Assembly: GCA_913778455.1 (NCBI GenBank)
Contig: CAJYVK010000037.1
Span: 1 to 43,520 of the forward strand
DNA length: 43,520 nucleotides
Source of the DNA: an uncultured Hymenobacter sp.
GTDB taxonomy: Bacteria; Bacteroidota; Bacteroidia; Cytophagales; Hymenobacteraceae
Direction of reading: 5' to 3'
Numbering within the stretch: the first letter of the stretch is position 1; each line of letters starts with the position of its first letter. This document shows positions 1 to 8,890 of this stretch, piece by piece. Below the pieces are notes generated by a model. It saw nothing but the letters and a program-made list of their open reading frames with translations. It did not search any database and had not been told where the DNA came from. A program made the position numbers and the translations under genes.

Positions 1-30
1 CTCTTTCCCTACACGACGCTCTTCCGATCT
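1..30 (+). other. Illumina adapter remnant at contig end
   Basis: These bases match the 3' end of the standard Illumina TruSeq read-1 adapter, ending in GCTCTTCCGATCT. They are not genomic. The true sequence starts at about base 31, and the left edge is an assembly end rather than a biological boundary. Confidence 0.97.
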
Positions 31-942
31 CGCGTAGCTTCCCAGGCTTGCACGGAGGCTACGCGCGTGCCGCGGGCTCTGGTGCCCGAACGAGCGGCCC
101 GCCGCGATGGGCACCTGGCCTACGTCCGGCGTCAGCACTACGAAACGGCTTTGCACAGTGCGCAGGCCACTCGCTTGGCGGCAGCCGCCCAGGCCCAGGC
201 CCGCGTGGCCTACGTGCGGCCCGCTCCCACGCCCATTGAGCGAGCCATGCGCGAGGCGGCCGTGCGCGACCCGTTTGCCGCCGCCTGGGGCGCCGACCCG
301 CTTAATCGCCAGATTGCCCTGGCCGTTATCACCCTGGGGACGGGCCGTCTGCTGGCCCCGGCGGCCAGCAGCGTGACGCAGAGCGTCGGCCGGCTCACGT
401 ACGAAAAAGCCCTGCGGGCCAGCGGGGAGTTTGGAGCACGCGCCCTGACCGACGGGGTCATTCAGTTTGGGGGTGGCTTGTTGGCGCACGACGGCGATGT
501 GGCTGAGGCCGTGGGTGAAGTCAATATGACGTCGATGGTCATGGCTGGCCTACCGGGCGATGCCTTGCGCTATTCCGTACGTAATAACTTAGTGAGTAAT
601 TCGTTGGAATGGAAGCTAGACGTCAAGACGGGCACCAATTTCGCCCCCATGACCCTGGATGAGCAGGGCGTCTTAAACTTCGGGCAGAAAGTCGCCATCG
701 GGGTAGGGGTAGACTACGCCACCGGCCGCCTCGGCGCGATGGTGCAGCCGGCGCGGGGAGCCTCTAGCTCGGCCCTGAAGCGGAGCGCGGACCTCAACAC
801 GATATGGCTGCACCAGCAGCGGCTGCGCTACCTCAATGCGTTTGTGAAGGGCACGGAGGGCTTTAAAGTAGTTGGGGAGGCCGGTAGCAACTTGCTGGAG
901 GACCAACTGAAAAAGGCTTATGAGGCCGGCGAGCAGCCATGA
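31..942 (+). CDS. 3' part of a large unknown protein, possibly a polymorphic toxin (5' truncated)
   Basis: The reading frame is open from the end of the adapter to the TGA at 940-942, so the gene almost certainly began outside the contig. The GTG at 67 would be an internal start only. About 303 residues are visible. The first part is Ala/Arg-rich. A small-residue, partly hydrophobic middle follows (for example ITLGTGRLLAPAASS and VGVDYATGRLGAMVQPA), then a charged C-terminal tail. I recognise no catalytic motif. The position just before a T6SS effector block and the ATGA overlap with a small membrane-protein gene fit the C-terminal end of a secreted toxin followed by its immunity gene, but this is inference from context only. 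Confidence 0.6.
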   Translation, partial: RVASQACTEATRVPRALVPERAARRDGHLAYVRRQHYETALHSAQATRLAAAAQAQARVAYVRPAPTPIERAMREAAVRDPFAAAWGADPLNRQIALAVITLGTGRLLAPAASSVTQSVGRLTYEKALRASGEFGARALTDGVIQFGGGLLAHDGDVAEAVGEVNMTSMVMAGLPGDALRYSVRNNLVSNSLEWKLDVKTGTNFAPMTLDEQGVLNFGQKVAIGVGVDYATGRLGAMVQPARGASSSALKRSADLNTIWLHQQRLRYLNAFVKGTEGFKVVGEAGSNLLEDQLKKAYEAGEQP

Positions 943-1358
943 GCGGTTTTTTTTCAGCCCTGCGGCGAGTGTGGCTAGAATCCCCGGTGAAGTATACCCT
1001 TACGATAGTAGGGCTAAGCGCCTTTATCGGCTACGGCTTTTACAACTACTACGTGCGGGGCGGCAAGCTGCGGCAGCATCACCGCTACACCATTGCCACG
1101 GTGTACAAAACGCACTGGACGGCCAAGAGCGGTAAGTTTGCCGACGGCCGCTACACCGTGCAAGGCCGCGAATATCTGGTGAGTGCCGATGCCGATAAGC
1201 TGGCCGGGCAGGAACTGGTTGGGCGACGCTTCCTGGTCGAGTACTACCCGCCCGACCCCAGTATCGACGTGCTGCGGCTCGATGCGCCCGTGCCCGATAG
1301 CCTAACCCAGGCCCCGGCCGATGGCTGGTCCCGCCCACCGTTCTACGTAGCTGAATAG
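939..1358 (+). CDS. Small membrane-anchored protein, candidate immunity protein
   Basis: A 139-aa protein whose ATG overlaps the upstream stop codon (ATGA at 939-942), so translation of the two genes is probably coupled. One transmembrane segment lies near residues 17-38 (YTLTIVGLSAFIGYGFYNYY). A soluble domain of about 95 residues follows, beginning with a strand-rich YTIATVYKTHW region. I do not recognise the family. A one-helix anchor plus a small domain directly behind a large possible toxin gene is a common arrangement for immunity proteins. An ordinary membrane protein of unknown function is equally compatible with the sequence. Confidence 0.65.
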   Translation: MSGFFSALRRVWLESPVKYTLTIVGLSAFIGYGFYNYYVRGGKLRQHHRYTIATVYKTHWTAKSGKFADGRYTVQGREYLVSADADKLAGQELVGRRFLVEYYPPDPSIDVLRLDAPVPDSLTQAPADGWSRPPFYVAE

Positions 1359-1767
1359 GGCCGCCGCCTACCCAACTCCGGCCGGGCGCGGCGGTTGCTC
1401 CAACCTAGGCCAAGTGAACTTTCTGGGACTAGCAATAATTTTCCCTCCTGAAACCCCGACTACTTGGCCAACTCTGCGCCCATTACGCGCTGCATAGATT
1501 GCACCGGGCAGTGCCACAACGTGCCCCGGGGCGCCGCAGAAGCGTCTGTGGTACGTAAGCAAAATCAGGTATGCTGCCCGATTTACAGGTTGTAGTAGAT
1601 ACTGTGCGTTGATTGTCAATGAAATAATTAAATAATTTCTACTTATGAAGAAGGATGGCCGGTGAGAAAGCTGCTGCTTGAGTGGCTACTTTCGTAACCG
1701 TAGCACAGATAGCCTGGCTGGCTCTCGTGACCCGCTAGGTACGACCTCTCTCTTATTTCCTGTTCCC
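1359..1767. other. Intergenic region upstream of vgrG
   Basis: I see no convincing gene here. The first half is GC-rich. The segment at about 1605-1650 is markedly AT-rich and is the likely promoter region of the vgrG operon, although no perfect TAnnTTTG box is present. Minus-strand frames in this stretch look like chance ORFs. Confidence 0.5.
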
Positions 1768-3606
1768 ATGTCTTACCCCGTAAAAGTGCGCGTGCAGGTA
1801 GCTGGCGTAGCCGACCCGGCCGGGGCGCTGGCCGAGTTCAACTACTTGCACCTGCACCAGCCCCTGCTCACGCACCACGCCTTTACGCTCGATTTTTCGT
1901 GCGAAACGCTGGGCAAGGCCCTCGGCCTCAAGCCCGAGCTGGTGCCCATTCAGGCGCATACCCGCCTCAGCGGCAAAGACATTACCCTAAGCTGGACGAG
2001 CCGCCTGGCCAGCGCGGCGGGCCGCTCGTTTCAGTTCAAAGGCATCATCACCGACATCAGCATTCGCACCGATGCTGACTTGGTCAACTACTACCAGGTG
2101 AGCGGCTACAGTCCCACGTTTTTGCTCGAAGACGGCACCCAGAGCCGGACGTTCGTCAAAAAAACGCTGCCCGCCATCTTTGCCCAGGTGTTGGGCGAGT
2201 ACCCCGGCAATGCCTTTGCCCGCCAGCTGCAAGCCCATGGCCAGCAGGTGCTGCCTTACGCAGTGCAGTACCAGGAAACCAATTTCAACCTCCTGAGCCG
2301 GCTGGCGGCCCGGCACGGCGAGTGGTTTTACTACGACGGCACTACCCTGCGGCTGGGCCGCGAGTCGGGGTCGGCCGTTGCTTTTCGCAGCAGCAGCGCC
2401 CAGGTTTTCAGCCTGAACATGCGCCTGCAACCGGCCCAGACGCAGGGCGCGGCCTACAACTACCGCACCCACGCGACGCTGGCCGCCACGGCCGCGCCCC
2501 CGGCGGCGGGCTACGGCCTGAGCCAGTTTGCCCAGCAGCAGTCGGCGGCGCTCTTCACCCAGCCGCAGCGGCTGGCCGTGGGGCCGCATGGCCGCGACCA
2601 GGCCCAGTTGCAGCGGGCACTCGACGGGTTGGCGGCCCAGCAGGCTGGCCGCCAGGTGACGCTCACCGGCCAGGGCGAGGCCTTCGATACGCGGCCGGGC
2701 AGCGTGCTCGACGTGCAGGATGCGGCCGGGGCGGCCTACGGCAAGTTTCGGGTGCTGGCCGTAACGCACACCATCGACGGGGCCGGCAACTACCGCAACG
2801 AGTTTGAGGCCCTGCCCGATGCCGTGGGCACCCCGCCGCCCAACCCGTACTGCGCTACCCCCGCTGCCCAGCCCGAGCTGGCCGAGGTAATCGACCTGGA
2901 CGACCCGCGCCGGCTGGGTCGCCTGCGGGTGCGCTACCCCTGGAGCGTGGCCCGGCCGGTCGATGCCGAAAGCGCCTGGCTGCGGGTGAGCACGCCCTAC
3001 TCGGGCGACGGCAAGGGGCAGCTGTTCACGCCCGAGGTGGGCTCGCAGGTGCTGGTGGGCTACGAGCAGGGGCAGGCCGAGTTTGCGGTGGTGTTGGGGA
3101 ATTTATTTCATCCCCAAAACCCGCAGAACGCGAGCTACACCCGCGATCGAAATCACCTCAAGGGCCTGCAAACGGCGGGCGGCAACAAGTTTGTCATGAA
3201 CGACGTGGCCGGTGCCCAGACCATTTTGCTGTCCAATTCCAATAAGAAGGATACGGCCATCCTGGTCAGCTTTAAAGGGGATGGAAGTGTAACCATCAAA
3301 ACTAACGGGCCGATTAATTTAGTGTCTGGTGACACCATTACGATGGAAGCCGCTAAAAATATCGAGCTACGGGCTGGAGAGGACATCCGCATCGCTGCTC
3401 AAAAAAATGTGTCGATAGCTGCGCGTGAAGAATCAATTGATGTACGGGCTCAAAAAGAAGCGTCGCTAACAGCCGTAAGCGGTGACCTAACGCTGGAAGC
3501 AACGAATAAAAGGCTGTTGACTACGGCAGTGGGTAATATTGAGATTACGTCTGCTGGCGCAGTGAAGGTTAGCGGACAAGATGTGAAGCTCAACAACCCA
3601 GGCTAG
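1768..3606 (+). CDS. vgrG: Type VI secretion tip protein VgrG (TssI)
   Basis: This protein forms the trimeric spike at the tip of the T6SS tube and carries effectors. From the ATG at 1768 it has 612 residues. An in-frame TTG at 1678 exists, but it would add a tail with no homology-like character before MSYPVKVRV. The gp27-like region fills about residues 1-350. The gp5-type OB fold follows at about 360-450, with the family pattern LGRLRVRYPW, then GSQVLVGYEQG and VVLGNLFHPQNPQN. A repetitive beta-helix needle ends the protein (SGDTITMEAAKNIELRAGEDI and similar). No extra C-terminal effector domain is visible, so effectors are probably carried non-covalently by the genes behind it. It heads an operon with the next three or four genes. 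Confidence 0.95.
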   Translation: MSYPVKVRVQVAGVADPAGALAEFNYLHLHQPLLTHHAFTLDFSCETLGKALGLKPELVPIQAHTRLSGKDITLSWTSRLASAAGRSFQFKGIITDISIRTDADLVNYYQVSGYSPTFLLEDGTQSRTFVKKTLPAIFAQVLGEYPGNAFARQLQAHGQQVLPYAVQYQETNFNLLSRLAARHGEWFYYDGTTLRLGRESGSAVAFRSSSAQVFSLNMRLQPAQTQGAAYNYRTHATLAATAAPPAAGYGLSQFAQQQSAALFTQPQRLAVGPHGRDQAQLQRALDGLAAQQAGRQVTLTGQGEAFDTRPGSVLDVQDAAGAAYGKFRVLAVTHTIDGAGNYRNEFEALPDAVGTPPPNPYCATPAAQPELAEVIDLDDPRRLGRLRVRYPWSVARPVDAESAWLRVSTPYSGDGKGQLFTPEVGSQVLVGYEQGQAEFAVVLGNLFHPQNPQNASYTRDRNHLKGLQTAGGNKFVMNDVAGAQTILLSNSNKKDTAILVSFKGDGSVTIKTNGPINLVSGDTITMEAAKNIELRAGEDIRIAAQKNVSIAAREESIDVRAQKEASLTAVSGDLTLEATNKRLLTTAVGNIEITSAGAVKVSGQDVKLNNPG

Positions 3607-3610
3607 CGAC

Positions 3611-4573
3611 ATGAACATATCTGCTGTTGCGCCACCTGCCGCCGAACCTCCCACGGGTACTCGCCGGGCCGAGCGCCACCCTTACTTTGCGGAGTTTCAA
3701 CTGCCTACGCAAGTGATCCTACGCGCTACGCCCCCGGCCGGTGTACGCTACGCCCTAACCTCTTTTTGGGAGGAACGTCATACAGGCCGGGTACAGCGCA
3801 CAACTGTGGAAAAAGAACTTACGTTGCACTATGCGCCACCTGCGACTGGTCCAGCCCACCTGATTTATCTGGCAACAGACGCTGCAATACGTAAGCCCGA
3901 CCCTACGGCCTTCGAGAAAGCACTAGTGGCGCTGGCGGCGCTTTATCAGCACCTCGAACTGGAAGTAGCGCCCACAGGCCAGTTACTGGCGCTGCGTAAC
4001 CACGCAGCTATTCTGCAAACTTGGCAAGCCGTGCAGCAGGAACTGGTGCGGCGCTCAGGCGGAGCCGATGAGATAACGCAACTCTTGCTGGCTTCAGTGG
4101 ACGACTTACTGCAAAACCCGGCTCATTTCTTGGTCTCGTTGCGGCGCGACTATGCGTTTGGGTGGCTACTGCCCGATTTTTATGGCCTGCGCTTGGAGAG
4201 TGGCTGGCGCTACACGCAGCCGCGGTGCTTTGCCCGCTTCTTCGGGGGAGCGGATCTGTGGTTTGACGAGCGCTTGGAACTGGTAAGCGCTCCGGCCGTT
4301 GGGCCGGTCACGCTGCGCCTGCACGGCTCGCTCGACCTCACCCGGACCGACTTGCCCGCGGTGGCCCGGCAGGTGGAGGCCGAGCGCCTGGCGGCCGGGG
4401 CCACCGCGCCGGCGACCGACCCTACCACCGTGCGCGGTGAGCTGGAGGCCACGTATCAACTCGACCAAGCTACGGGCTGGCCCTTGGCCCTTGATGCCAG
4501 TGTGTACTGCCAGGCTGGGGCCGAATACCGCAAAGAATATTTCTTCCGTCTCGAACAACTAGCTGCTTTATGA
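3611..4573 (+). CDS. Unrecognised T6SS-linked protein between vgrG and the PAAR-like gene
   Basis: A 320-aa soluble protein starting 4 bp after the vgrG stop and overlapping the next start (ATGA at 4570-4573), so it is firmly embedded in the effector operon. It has no signal peptide or membrane segment. The N-terminal part (about 20-100) looks beta-rich (FAEFQLPTQVILRATPPAGVRYAL). The middle is helical, and the C-terminal part ends with strands such as ALDASVYCQAGAEYRKEYFF. I do not recognise the family. Its position between spike and tip is typical of effector adaptors or chaperones (known families there are DUF4123, DUF2169 and DUF1795), but I see none of their signatures. The adaptor role is inference. 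Confidence 0.75.
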   Translation: MNISAVAPPAAEPPTGTRRAERHPYFAEFQLPTQVILRATPPAGVRYALTSFWEERHTGRVQRTTVEKELTLHYAPPATGPAHLIYLATDAAIRKPDPTAFEKALVALAALYQHLELEVAPTGQLLALRNHAAILQTWQAVQQELVRRSGGADEITQLLLASVDDLLQNPAHFLVSLRRDYAFGWLLPDFYGLRLESGWRYTQPRCFARFFGGADLWFDERLELVSAPAVGPVTLRLHGSLDLTRTDLPAVARQVEAERLAAGATAPATDPTTVRGELEATYQLDQATGWPLALDASVYCQAGAEYRKEYFFRLEQLAAL

Positions 4574-5007
4574 GCCAGACCGGACAAGAATATGTGTGCC
4601 ACGGAGCCATCTGCCGCTGTAACAAGGGCTCGCTACCCAGTCAGCTGCAAGTAGTTGCTAATCAGACGGTGCATTTGCAGGGTAAAGCGGTTGCCACCAC
4701 GCTTGATAAGCTCTTCCTACCTTTTGGCACCTGCCTGCTTAAAAACAACACGCCCTGTTTTCCCATGTTGCTGATGTGGGAAAAATATTTCGAGCGGGTG
4801 AGTCTGGTAGCGCCTGGCTGCCATCCGCTGCTCGAAAAGAGTACCATTCGCTGCGCCGTTGGGGGAGAAATCAGCATCTTGAATACGTTGCAGTTGTCGA
4901 TACCACTACCGCCGCCGCCCGCGCAAGCCGAGGGTGTGCGTACTAGTATCCTGACGCTATGTCCGCTGCTACTTCACGAAAGTGCCGCGACCGAACCGCT
5001 GGCGTAG
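4570..5007 (+). CDS. DUF4280 PAAR-like spike-tip protein
   Basis: A 145-aa protein of the DUF4280 family, which caps the VgrG spike in the manner of PAAR proteins. The family pattern is clear: an N-terminal VCHGAICRC, then DKLFLPFGTC, then NNTPCFPM, and a C-terminal STIRCAVGGEISI. The cysteines and histidines are spaced as expected for the family. The start overlaps the upstream stop (ATGA). After the conserved domain (ending near residue 110) comes a proline-rich tail of about 30 residues. The lipase gene begins 33 bp downstream, which suggests the lipase is delivered through this VgrG/tip pair. Confidence 0.85.
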   Translation: MSQTGQEYVCHGAICRCNKGSLPSQLQVVANQTVHLQGKAVATTLDKLFLPFGTCLLKNNTPCFPMLLMWEKYFERVSLVAPGCHPLLEKSTIRCAVGGEISILNTLQLSIPLPPPPAQAEGVRTSILTLCPLLLHESAATEPLA

Positions 5008-5040
5008 TTGCCTTTCCGTAGTGTCCTTACGTGCTGGCTC

Positions 5041-6573
5041 ATGAGTAATCCCTATCTGAACCCGAATGGCAGCTCGCTGCTTCAAAACGGTGCCCAGGCC
5101 CATGCAGGTACCGCCTACCAGACGCCTTATTCCGGTATTCTGCTGAGAAACCAGCCTGCCCAGCCGCGTATTGGCATGGATAAAATGGTAGTGGGTAAGC
5201 CGCCCGGCCGGCAAAACCAGACGGGGGTGGACCTCATCGTCGCCATCTTCTTTGATGGTACCGGAAACAACCGCAACAACGTGGCCCAGCGCCACATGGT
5301 GCAGCAAAACAAGCAGGAGGAGGATGGTATCCGCCGGACAAACAGCTTTCAGAAATACGGCCTTAAGCGGGATGGCAGCCTGAAAGACTCTAGTTACGCC
5401 GCCGGCTACTCTAACGTGTCAATTCTGGAGCGGCTGAACCGCAAGCGAGAACTTGCCCAGCGCGAGATTTCGCTGTACGTGGAGGGCATAGGGACAACGG
5501 ATGACGACGGAGATAGCACCATAGGCTCCGGTTTGGGAAGCCGATCAACCGGTATCGTTGGTAAAGTCAACCGGGGCGTCATGCTGCTGGCCGACCAGAT
5601 TGCCCGCGTTCTGCGACTGTTGCGCAATGCTTACGTCAAGCAGGTGACTATCGACGTATTCGGCTTTAGCCGGGGGGCAGCCGCTGCGCGGCACTTTATC
5701 TCACTGGTGCACGACAGCAAGAACCCATTGGCCGTGCGCCTTGGGGCGCCCGAGGCGCAGGTGCTCATCAAGTTTGTGGGCATCTTCGATACGGTATCTT
5801 CCTACCAGCTCCAGGGAGTGGTACTTGAGCGCAGCAATGTTAAGGAGCTGGGCTTAGCCTTGGGCACGCTACCCAAAAAGGTAGTGCATCTAACAGCTGG
5901 CAACGAGTATCGTAAGAATTTCTCCCTAACTGATATTACGTCTTCGTTGGGAGTGGGCTATGAGCTAACTCTGCCGGGTGTGCATTCTAATATTGGGGGT
6001 AGTTACGGTGAACGAGAAGATGAGGAGCGGCGCCTGCATTTGTGGGAGCGGGCAGCGCTTATCGCGCAAGGCTGGTACACGGAGGAAGAAGCGCCCGTGT
6101 ACGAAGATCCGGTTTACAATGAATGGGGGCAGCAAATTGGTACTACCAAGTGGGCGATAGGTAAGCGTAAAGACCTCAACCAAGACTACCAATTTATTCC
6201 GCTGCGTATAATGGCGGACAACGCCAAGAAGGTGGATATGGACTTATGGTATATAGGTGGCCGCTACGCAAAGTATGCCATTGCCGCTACGCACCCGCTG
6301 GCTCCAGTACAGGCAGCCATTATGGCCCGCGTAAGCCAGCATGGCTCTAGTGGGCGGCACGCATTGGTGTTATCTGACGAATGGAGCCAAATACTGCCCA
6401 ATACAAGGCCAGAAGTGCTAGCTCTTACGCCCGGGCAAGCAGTGATGCTACGTCACTGCTACTTACGGCGCTCGGCTAGTATCGGCATTCAGGGCTTGAG
6501 CGATGGCCGATTAGGTATGGGCGAGCGCCGTGACAGCAATAATCGGCCCCACCGTAAAATATTCCCCGGTTAA
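5041..6573 (+). CDS. tle1: T6SS phospholipase effector of the DUF2235/Tle1 type
   Basis: DUF2235 proteins are alpha/beta hydrolases, and T6SS-linked members (Tle1) act as membrane-phospholipid-degrading antibacterial effectors. Two hallmarks are visible: the N-terminal AIFFDGTGNNRNN segment (about residues 66-80) and the nucleophile elbow GFSRGAAAARHF, with the probable catalytic serine at about residue 210. Later segments KFVGIFDTVSS and LPGVHSNIGGSYG fit the family's acid and histidine regions. The length is 510 aa from the ATG at 5041; an in-frame TTG at 5008 is less likely. There is no signal peptide, as expected for a T6SS cargo. It lies directly after the DUF4280 tip gene and before a secreted protein that may protect the producer. 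Confidence 0.88.
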   Translation: MSNPYLNPNGSSLLQNGAQAHAGTAYQTPYSGILLRNQPAQPRIGMDKMVVGKPPGRQNQTGVDLIVAIFFDGTGNNRNNVAQRHMVQQNKQEEDGIRRTNSFQKYGLKRDGSLKDSSYAAGYSNVSILERLNRKRELAQREISLYVEGIGTTDDDGDSTIGSGLGSRSTGIVGKVNRGVMLLADQIARVLRLLRNAYVKQVTIDVFGFSRGAAAARHFISLVHDSKNPLAVRLGAPEAQVLIKFVGIFDTVSSYQLQGVVLERSNVKELGLALGTLPKKVVHLTAGNEYRKNFSLTDITSSLGVGYELTLPGVHSNIGGSYGEREDEERRLHLWERAALIAQGWYTEEEAPVYEDPVYNEWGQQIGTTKWAIGKRKDLNQDYQFIPLRIMADNAKKVDMDLWYIGGRYAKYAIAATHPLAPVQAAIMARVSQHGSSGRHALVLSDEWSQILPNTRPEVLALTPGQAVMLRHCYLRRSASIGIQGLSDGRLGMGERRDSNNRPHRKIFPG

Positions 6574-6585
6574 CGCCATCGACCT

Positions 6586-7671
6586 ATGCGATTCGCTTTG
6601 CTTAGCTACCTAGCCTTACTGGCCTCTCTCGTGCAGATTCCTGCCGCCTGTAGCCAGCCGACAACTCCTTCCTCTTCCCGTCGCATGCAGAAATACCAAA
6701 CCGAGAAATTTCGCCTCGTTGCCGGCCCGTGTGCGGCCGATGGTTACTGGGTCACTATTCAAAGTGGCTCGTTCATCAACTCGCAGGGCGGGGGCTTCCC
6801 CGTGCCCAGCGGCCACACCTTGGAAGGCAATTGGGGAGCGTCGGGCACGGTGTGGGCCGTGGGCGATGAGTATCAGGCCGTGCCGGAGCGGTTGCAGTTG
6901 CGCTGGTTTTCCTACGCCGAGGATAAGTTTTACCAAGGCGACTTTGCGCTGCCCCAAGAAAACCTCTACCACTTGCTCAAGCAAGGCAGTTGGGATCTGG
7001 AAAAGCAAAAACAGGTGACCTATACCGAGTTTACGGTGTGCGTGCTACCCAAGGGCGTGGCCGTGGTCTGGCTCACGGGGGGCAACCAAGTGCTGGTGGG
7101 GCGCTACCAAGCGCATGAAATACAGCCCTCGGCCGCCGAATACAAAGACTACTACGGCCCTGCCGACCGGGCCAGCATGGTGCGCGAAACGCGCGCCGAG
7201 ATGCCAGCCCGGGTGCAGGCGCAAATCAAGGCGGGTACGCTCAGCACCAAGCAGTGGGACAACTACCTGCTGACCTATCCCTGGCAGGTGGCCTTCAACG
7301 TGCCCTTTCCTCTCTACGAGTATAGCGTGCGCTTCGTCAACGCCGAGCGCGTGAGCGACCCGCTCAGTCGCACGGACTTAGCTGCCTACGGTCGATATTT
7401 GCTCACGCCCCAGGCCAAGCCCGTCCCGAGCGACGGCTACTTCTACGGCACGAGCGAGCACGGCAGCCATTATTTGGTGCAGATTCGCTCGTTCGACGAG
7501 GCCGAGACGCTAGCCGCATTTCGCATGTTGCACGCGGCCAGCCCGGCGAGTCCGATTACGCTGTTGGTGAGCTTTGATAAGCCGTTTCAGAAGGCTACCC
7601 TCACGCTGCAAAACCAGCACCGGCAGATCACCTTGACCAAAAGCAAAATCGAAGTGCTCAGCCAAGATTAA
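6586..7671 (+). CDS. Exported protein, probable DUF2931-type immunity partner of the lipase
   Basis: A 361-aa protein with an N-terminal export signal (MRFALLSYLALLASLVQIPAAC) and a cysteine at residue 22 that could be a lipoprotein acylation site, although the -3 residue is proline, which is unusual. It starts 12 bp after the lipase stop. The body resembles DUF2931 proteins, with a WVTIQSGSF start, VCVLPKGVAVVWLTGG in the middle and an RAEMPARVQAQIKAG helical segment; I hold this family call only moderately. Periplasmic lipoproteins next to Tle1 lipases are usually immunity proteins (Tli), because the toxin acts on membranes from the periplasmic side. Function is therefore inferred from export signal and position. 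Confidence 0.7.
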   Translation: MRFALLSYLALLASLVQIPAACSQPTTPSSSRRMQKYQTEKFRLVAGPCAADGYWVTIQSGSFINSQGGGFPVPSGHTLEGNWGASGTVWAVGDEYQAVPERLQLRWFSYAEDKFYQGDFALPQENLYHLLKQGSWDLEKQKQVTYTEFTVCVLPKGVAVVWLTGGNQVLVGRYQAHEIQPSAAEYKDYYGPADRASMVRETRAEMPARVQAQIKAGTLSTKQWDNYLLTYPWQVAFNVPFPLYEYSVRFVNAERVSDPLSRTDLAAYGRYLLTPQAKPVPSDGYFYGTSEHGSHYLVQIRSFDEAETLAAFRMLHAASPASPITLLVSFDKPFQKATLTLQNQHRQITLTKSKIEVLSQD

Positions 7672-7990
7672 CAGTATTTGATACCCATTCTGCATGGGTG
7701 CCCAGCTTGAGCTCCTGGGGATGGTTCATGTATGTCACACTAATGGCTTAATTCCGCTCTATCTGCCACCCCAGCGCTGGCTCCCGCCGAGCGGCTGGCC
7801 CTGCCCGCGCACCCCAGGCGCCGCGCTACGAGGTAACGACCCGCTGGGAGGAGCGGTGAGGCGAGTAATGACTACAGAATAAGTACCCTGCTTAAGGAGC
7901 GAGCGAAACTTTCCACACAGCTTCAACAATACTAAAAAAGGCGGCCGGGATAGGTCGCCTTTTTTAGTGTCTACGTACGAGAGAAACTTC
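7672..7990. other. Intergenic region between convergent T6SS genes
   Basis: Apart from the terminator at 7932-7967 I see no feature. A short frame at 7694-7882 has no family-like character and is rejected. Confidence 0.6.
7932..7967. terminator. Bidirectional intrinsic terminator
   Basis: A perfect 12-bp stem (CTAAAAAAGGCG paired with CGCCTTTTTTAG) with a 12-nt loop. The A-run and T-run are part of the stem, so it can end transcription in both directions. It serves the effector operon from the left and the tssN-tssK-tssO operon from the right. Confidence 0.9.
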
Positions 7991-8851
7991 TTACAGCAAC
8001 CCGAAAAACCGGGGCGGGCGGCCTAGTTCCACGTTGATGGGCTCCAAGGTTTTCTCGATGCTGGCATTCAAATCGTCAGTGGCCGGGGCTTGTAAAATTT
8101 GGATGAACGCAGTGCGCGACTGCTCCAGCAATTGCTTGCGCTCTTTGCTACGGTTTTTGTGGTCGAGGGCGCGTTGGCGCAGGCAGTCGGCCTCGGCAAA
8201 GGCTACTTGGTCGCGCAGCAACTCAATGAGTTGCTTGGCTCCGGCAGTGGGTGGGGCGGCTACCGAGGCCGACCCGCCGCCCCCGCTGGGCTGCGGGCGG
8301 TTGAGGCTGGCTTGCAGCATGATAATCTGCTGCTTGGCCTGGTCAAGCTGCTGTTGCAGGCGGTCGCTGCCGGCCACGGCCTCGCCGCTTTTTTCTGTTT
8401 CCTGGCGCAGCCTATCGATGGTGCTGCGGTTGGAGCGGAACAAGTCGAAATCGCGCAGGATGTTGCGGGCGATCCGGCGGTGGGCGGGCACCTGCATCTG
8501 AGCCGAATCGAGGCGCAGCTGACTCAGGCTCACGGCAATGTCGTTGAGCTTGTCCTTGGTCACTACGTCGAGCTTACCGCGCACCAGCTCGTTGGGATTT
8601 ACCAGCATCTGCTGATCCACGGCGTCGATGCGCAGCAGGTGCCGCGTCAGGGTATCGAACTGCACGACGAGGCGGGCCTGCTCTTCGTGGGTACGGTCGA
8701 GCTCGCGCTTGAGACGGGCGTTTTCATCGGCAATGCTACGGTTGGAAAACAGGTAGTACGATGCACCCAGCGGCACGAGCAGCGCCAACAGGTACAGGAC
8801 CGAAAACTGCCACAAGCGCGTACGCCGCTCGGGTTGATTGAGGGGTTTCAT
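7991..8851 (-). CDS. tssO: Type VI secretion protein TssO
   Basis: TssO is one of the proteins specific to the Bacteroidota T6SS (subtype iii) and is thought to contribute to its membrane complex. The 286-aa protein has a short basic cytoplasmic N-terminus, one transmembrane helix at about residues 14-33 (FSVLYLLALLVPLGASYYLF), then a long helical, coiled-coil-like region (SIADENARLKRELDRTHEEQ onwards). A Gly/Ser linker (SGGGGSAS) follows near residue 200, then a final helical part. This single-pass coiled-coil layout and the position 39 bp after tssK support the call. It is the last gene of a tssN-tssK-tssO operon. Confidence 0.82.
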   Translation of the reverse strand: MKPLNQPERRTRLWQFSVLYLLALLVPLGASYYLFSNRSIADENARLKRELDRTHEEQARLVVQFDTLTRHLLRIDAVDQQMLVNPNELVRGKLDVVTKDKLNDIAVSLSQLRLDSAQMQVPAHRRIARNILRDFDLFRSNRSTIDRLRQETEKSGEAVAGSDRLQQQLDQAKQQIIMLQASLNRPQPSGGGGSASVAAPPTAGAKQLIELLRDQVAFAEADCLRQRALDHKNRSKERKQLLEQSRTAFIQILQAPATDDLNASIEKTLEPINVELGRPPRFFGLL

Positions 8852-8890
8852 GCGGAAAGGAAAAAAACGACTCGCCGCCGCTGCGCGGGG

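Noticed and set aside
1678..1767. TTG start for VgrG 30 codons upstream
   Set aside because: The added residues have no family character, and MSYPVKVRV at 1768 is a normal VgrG start.
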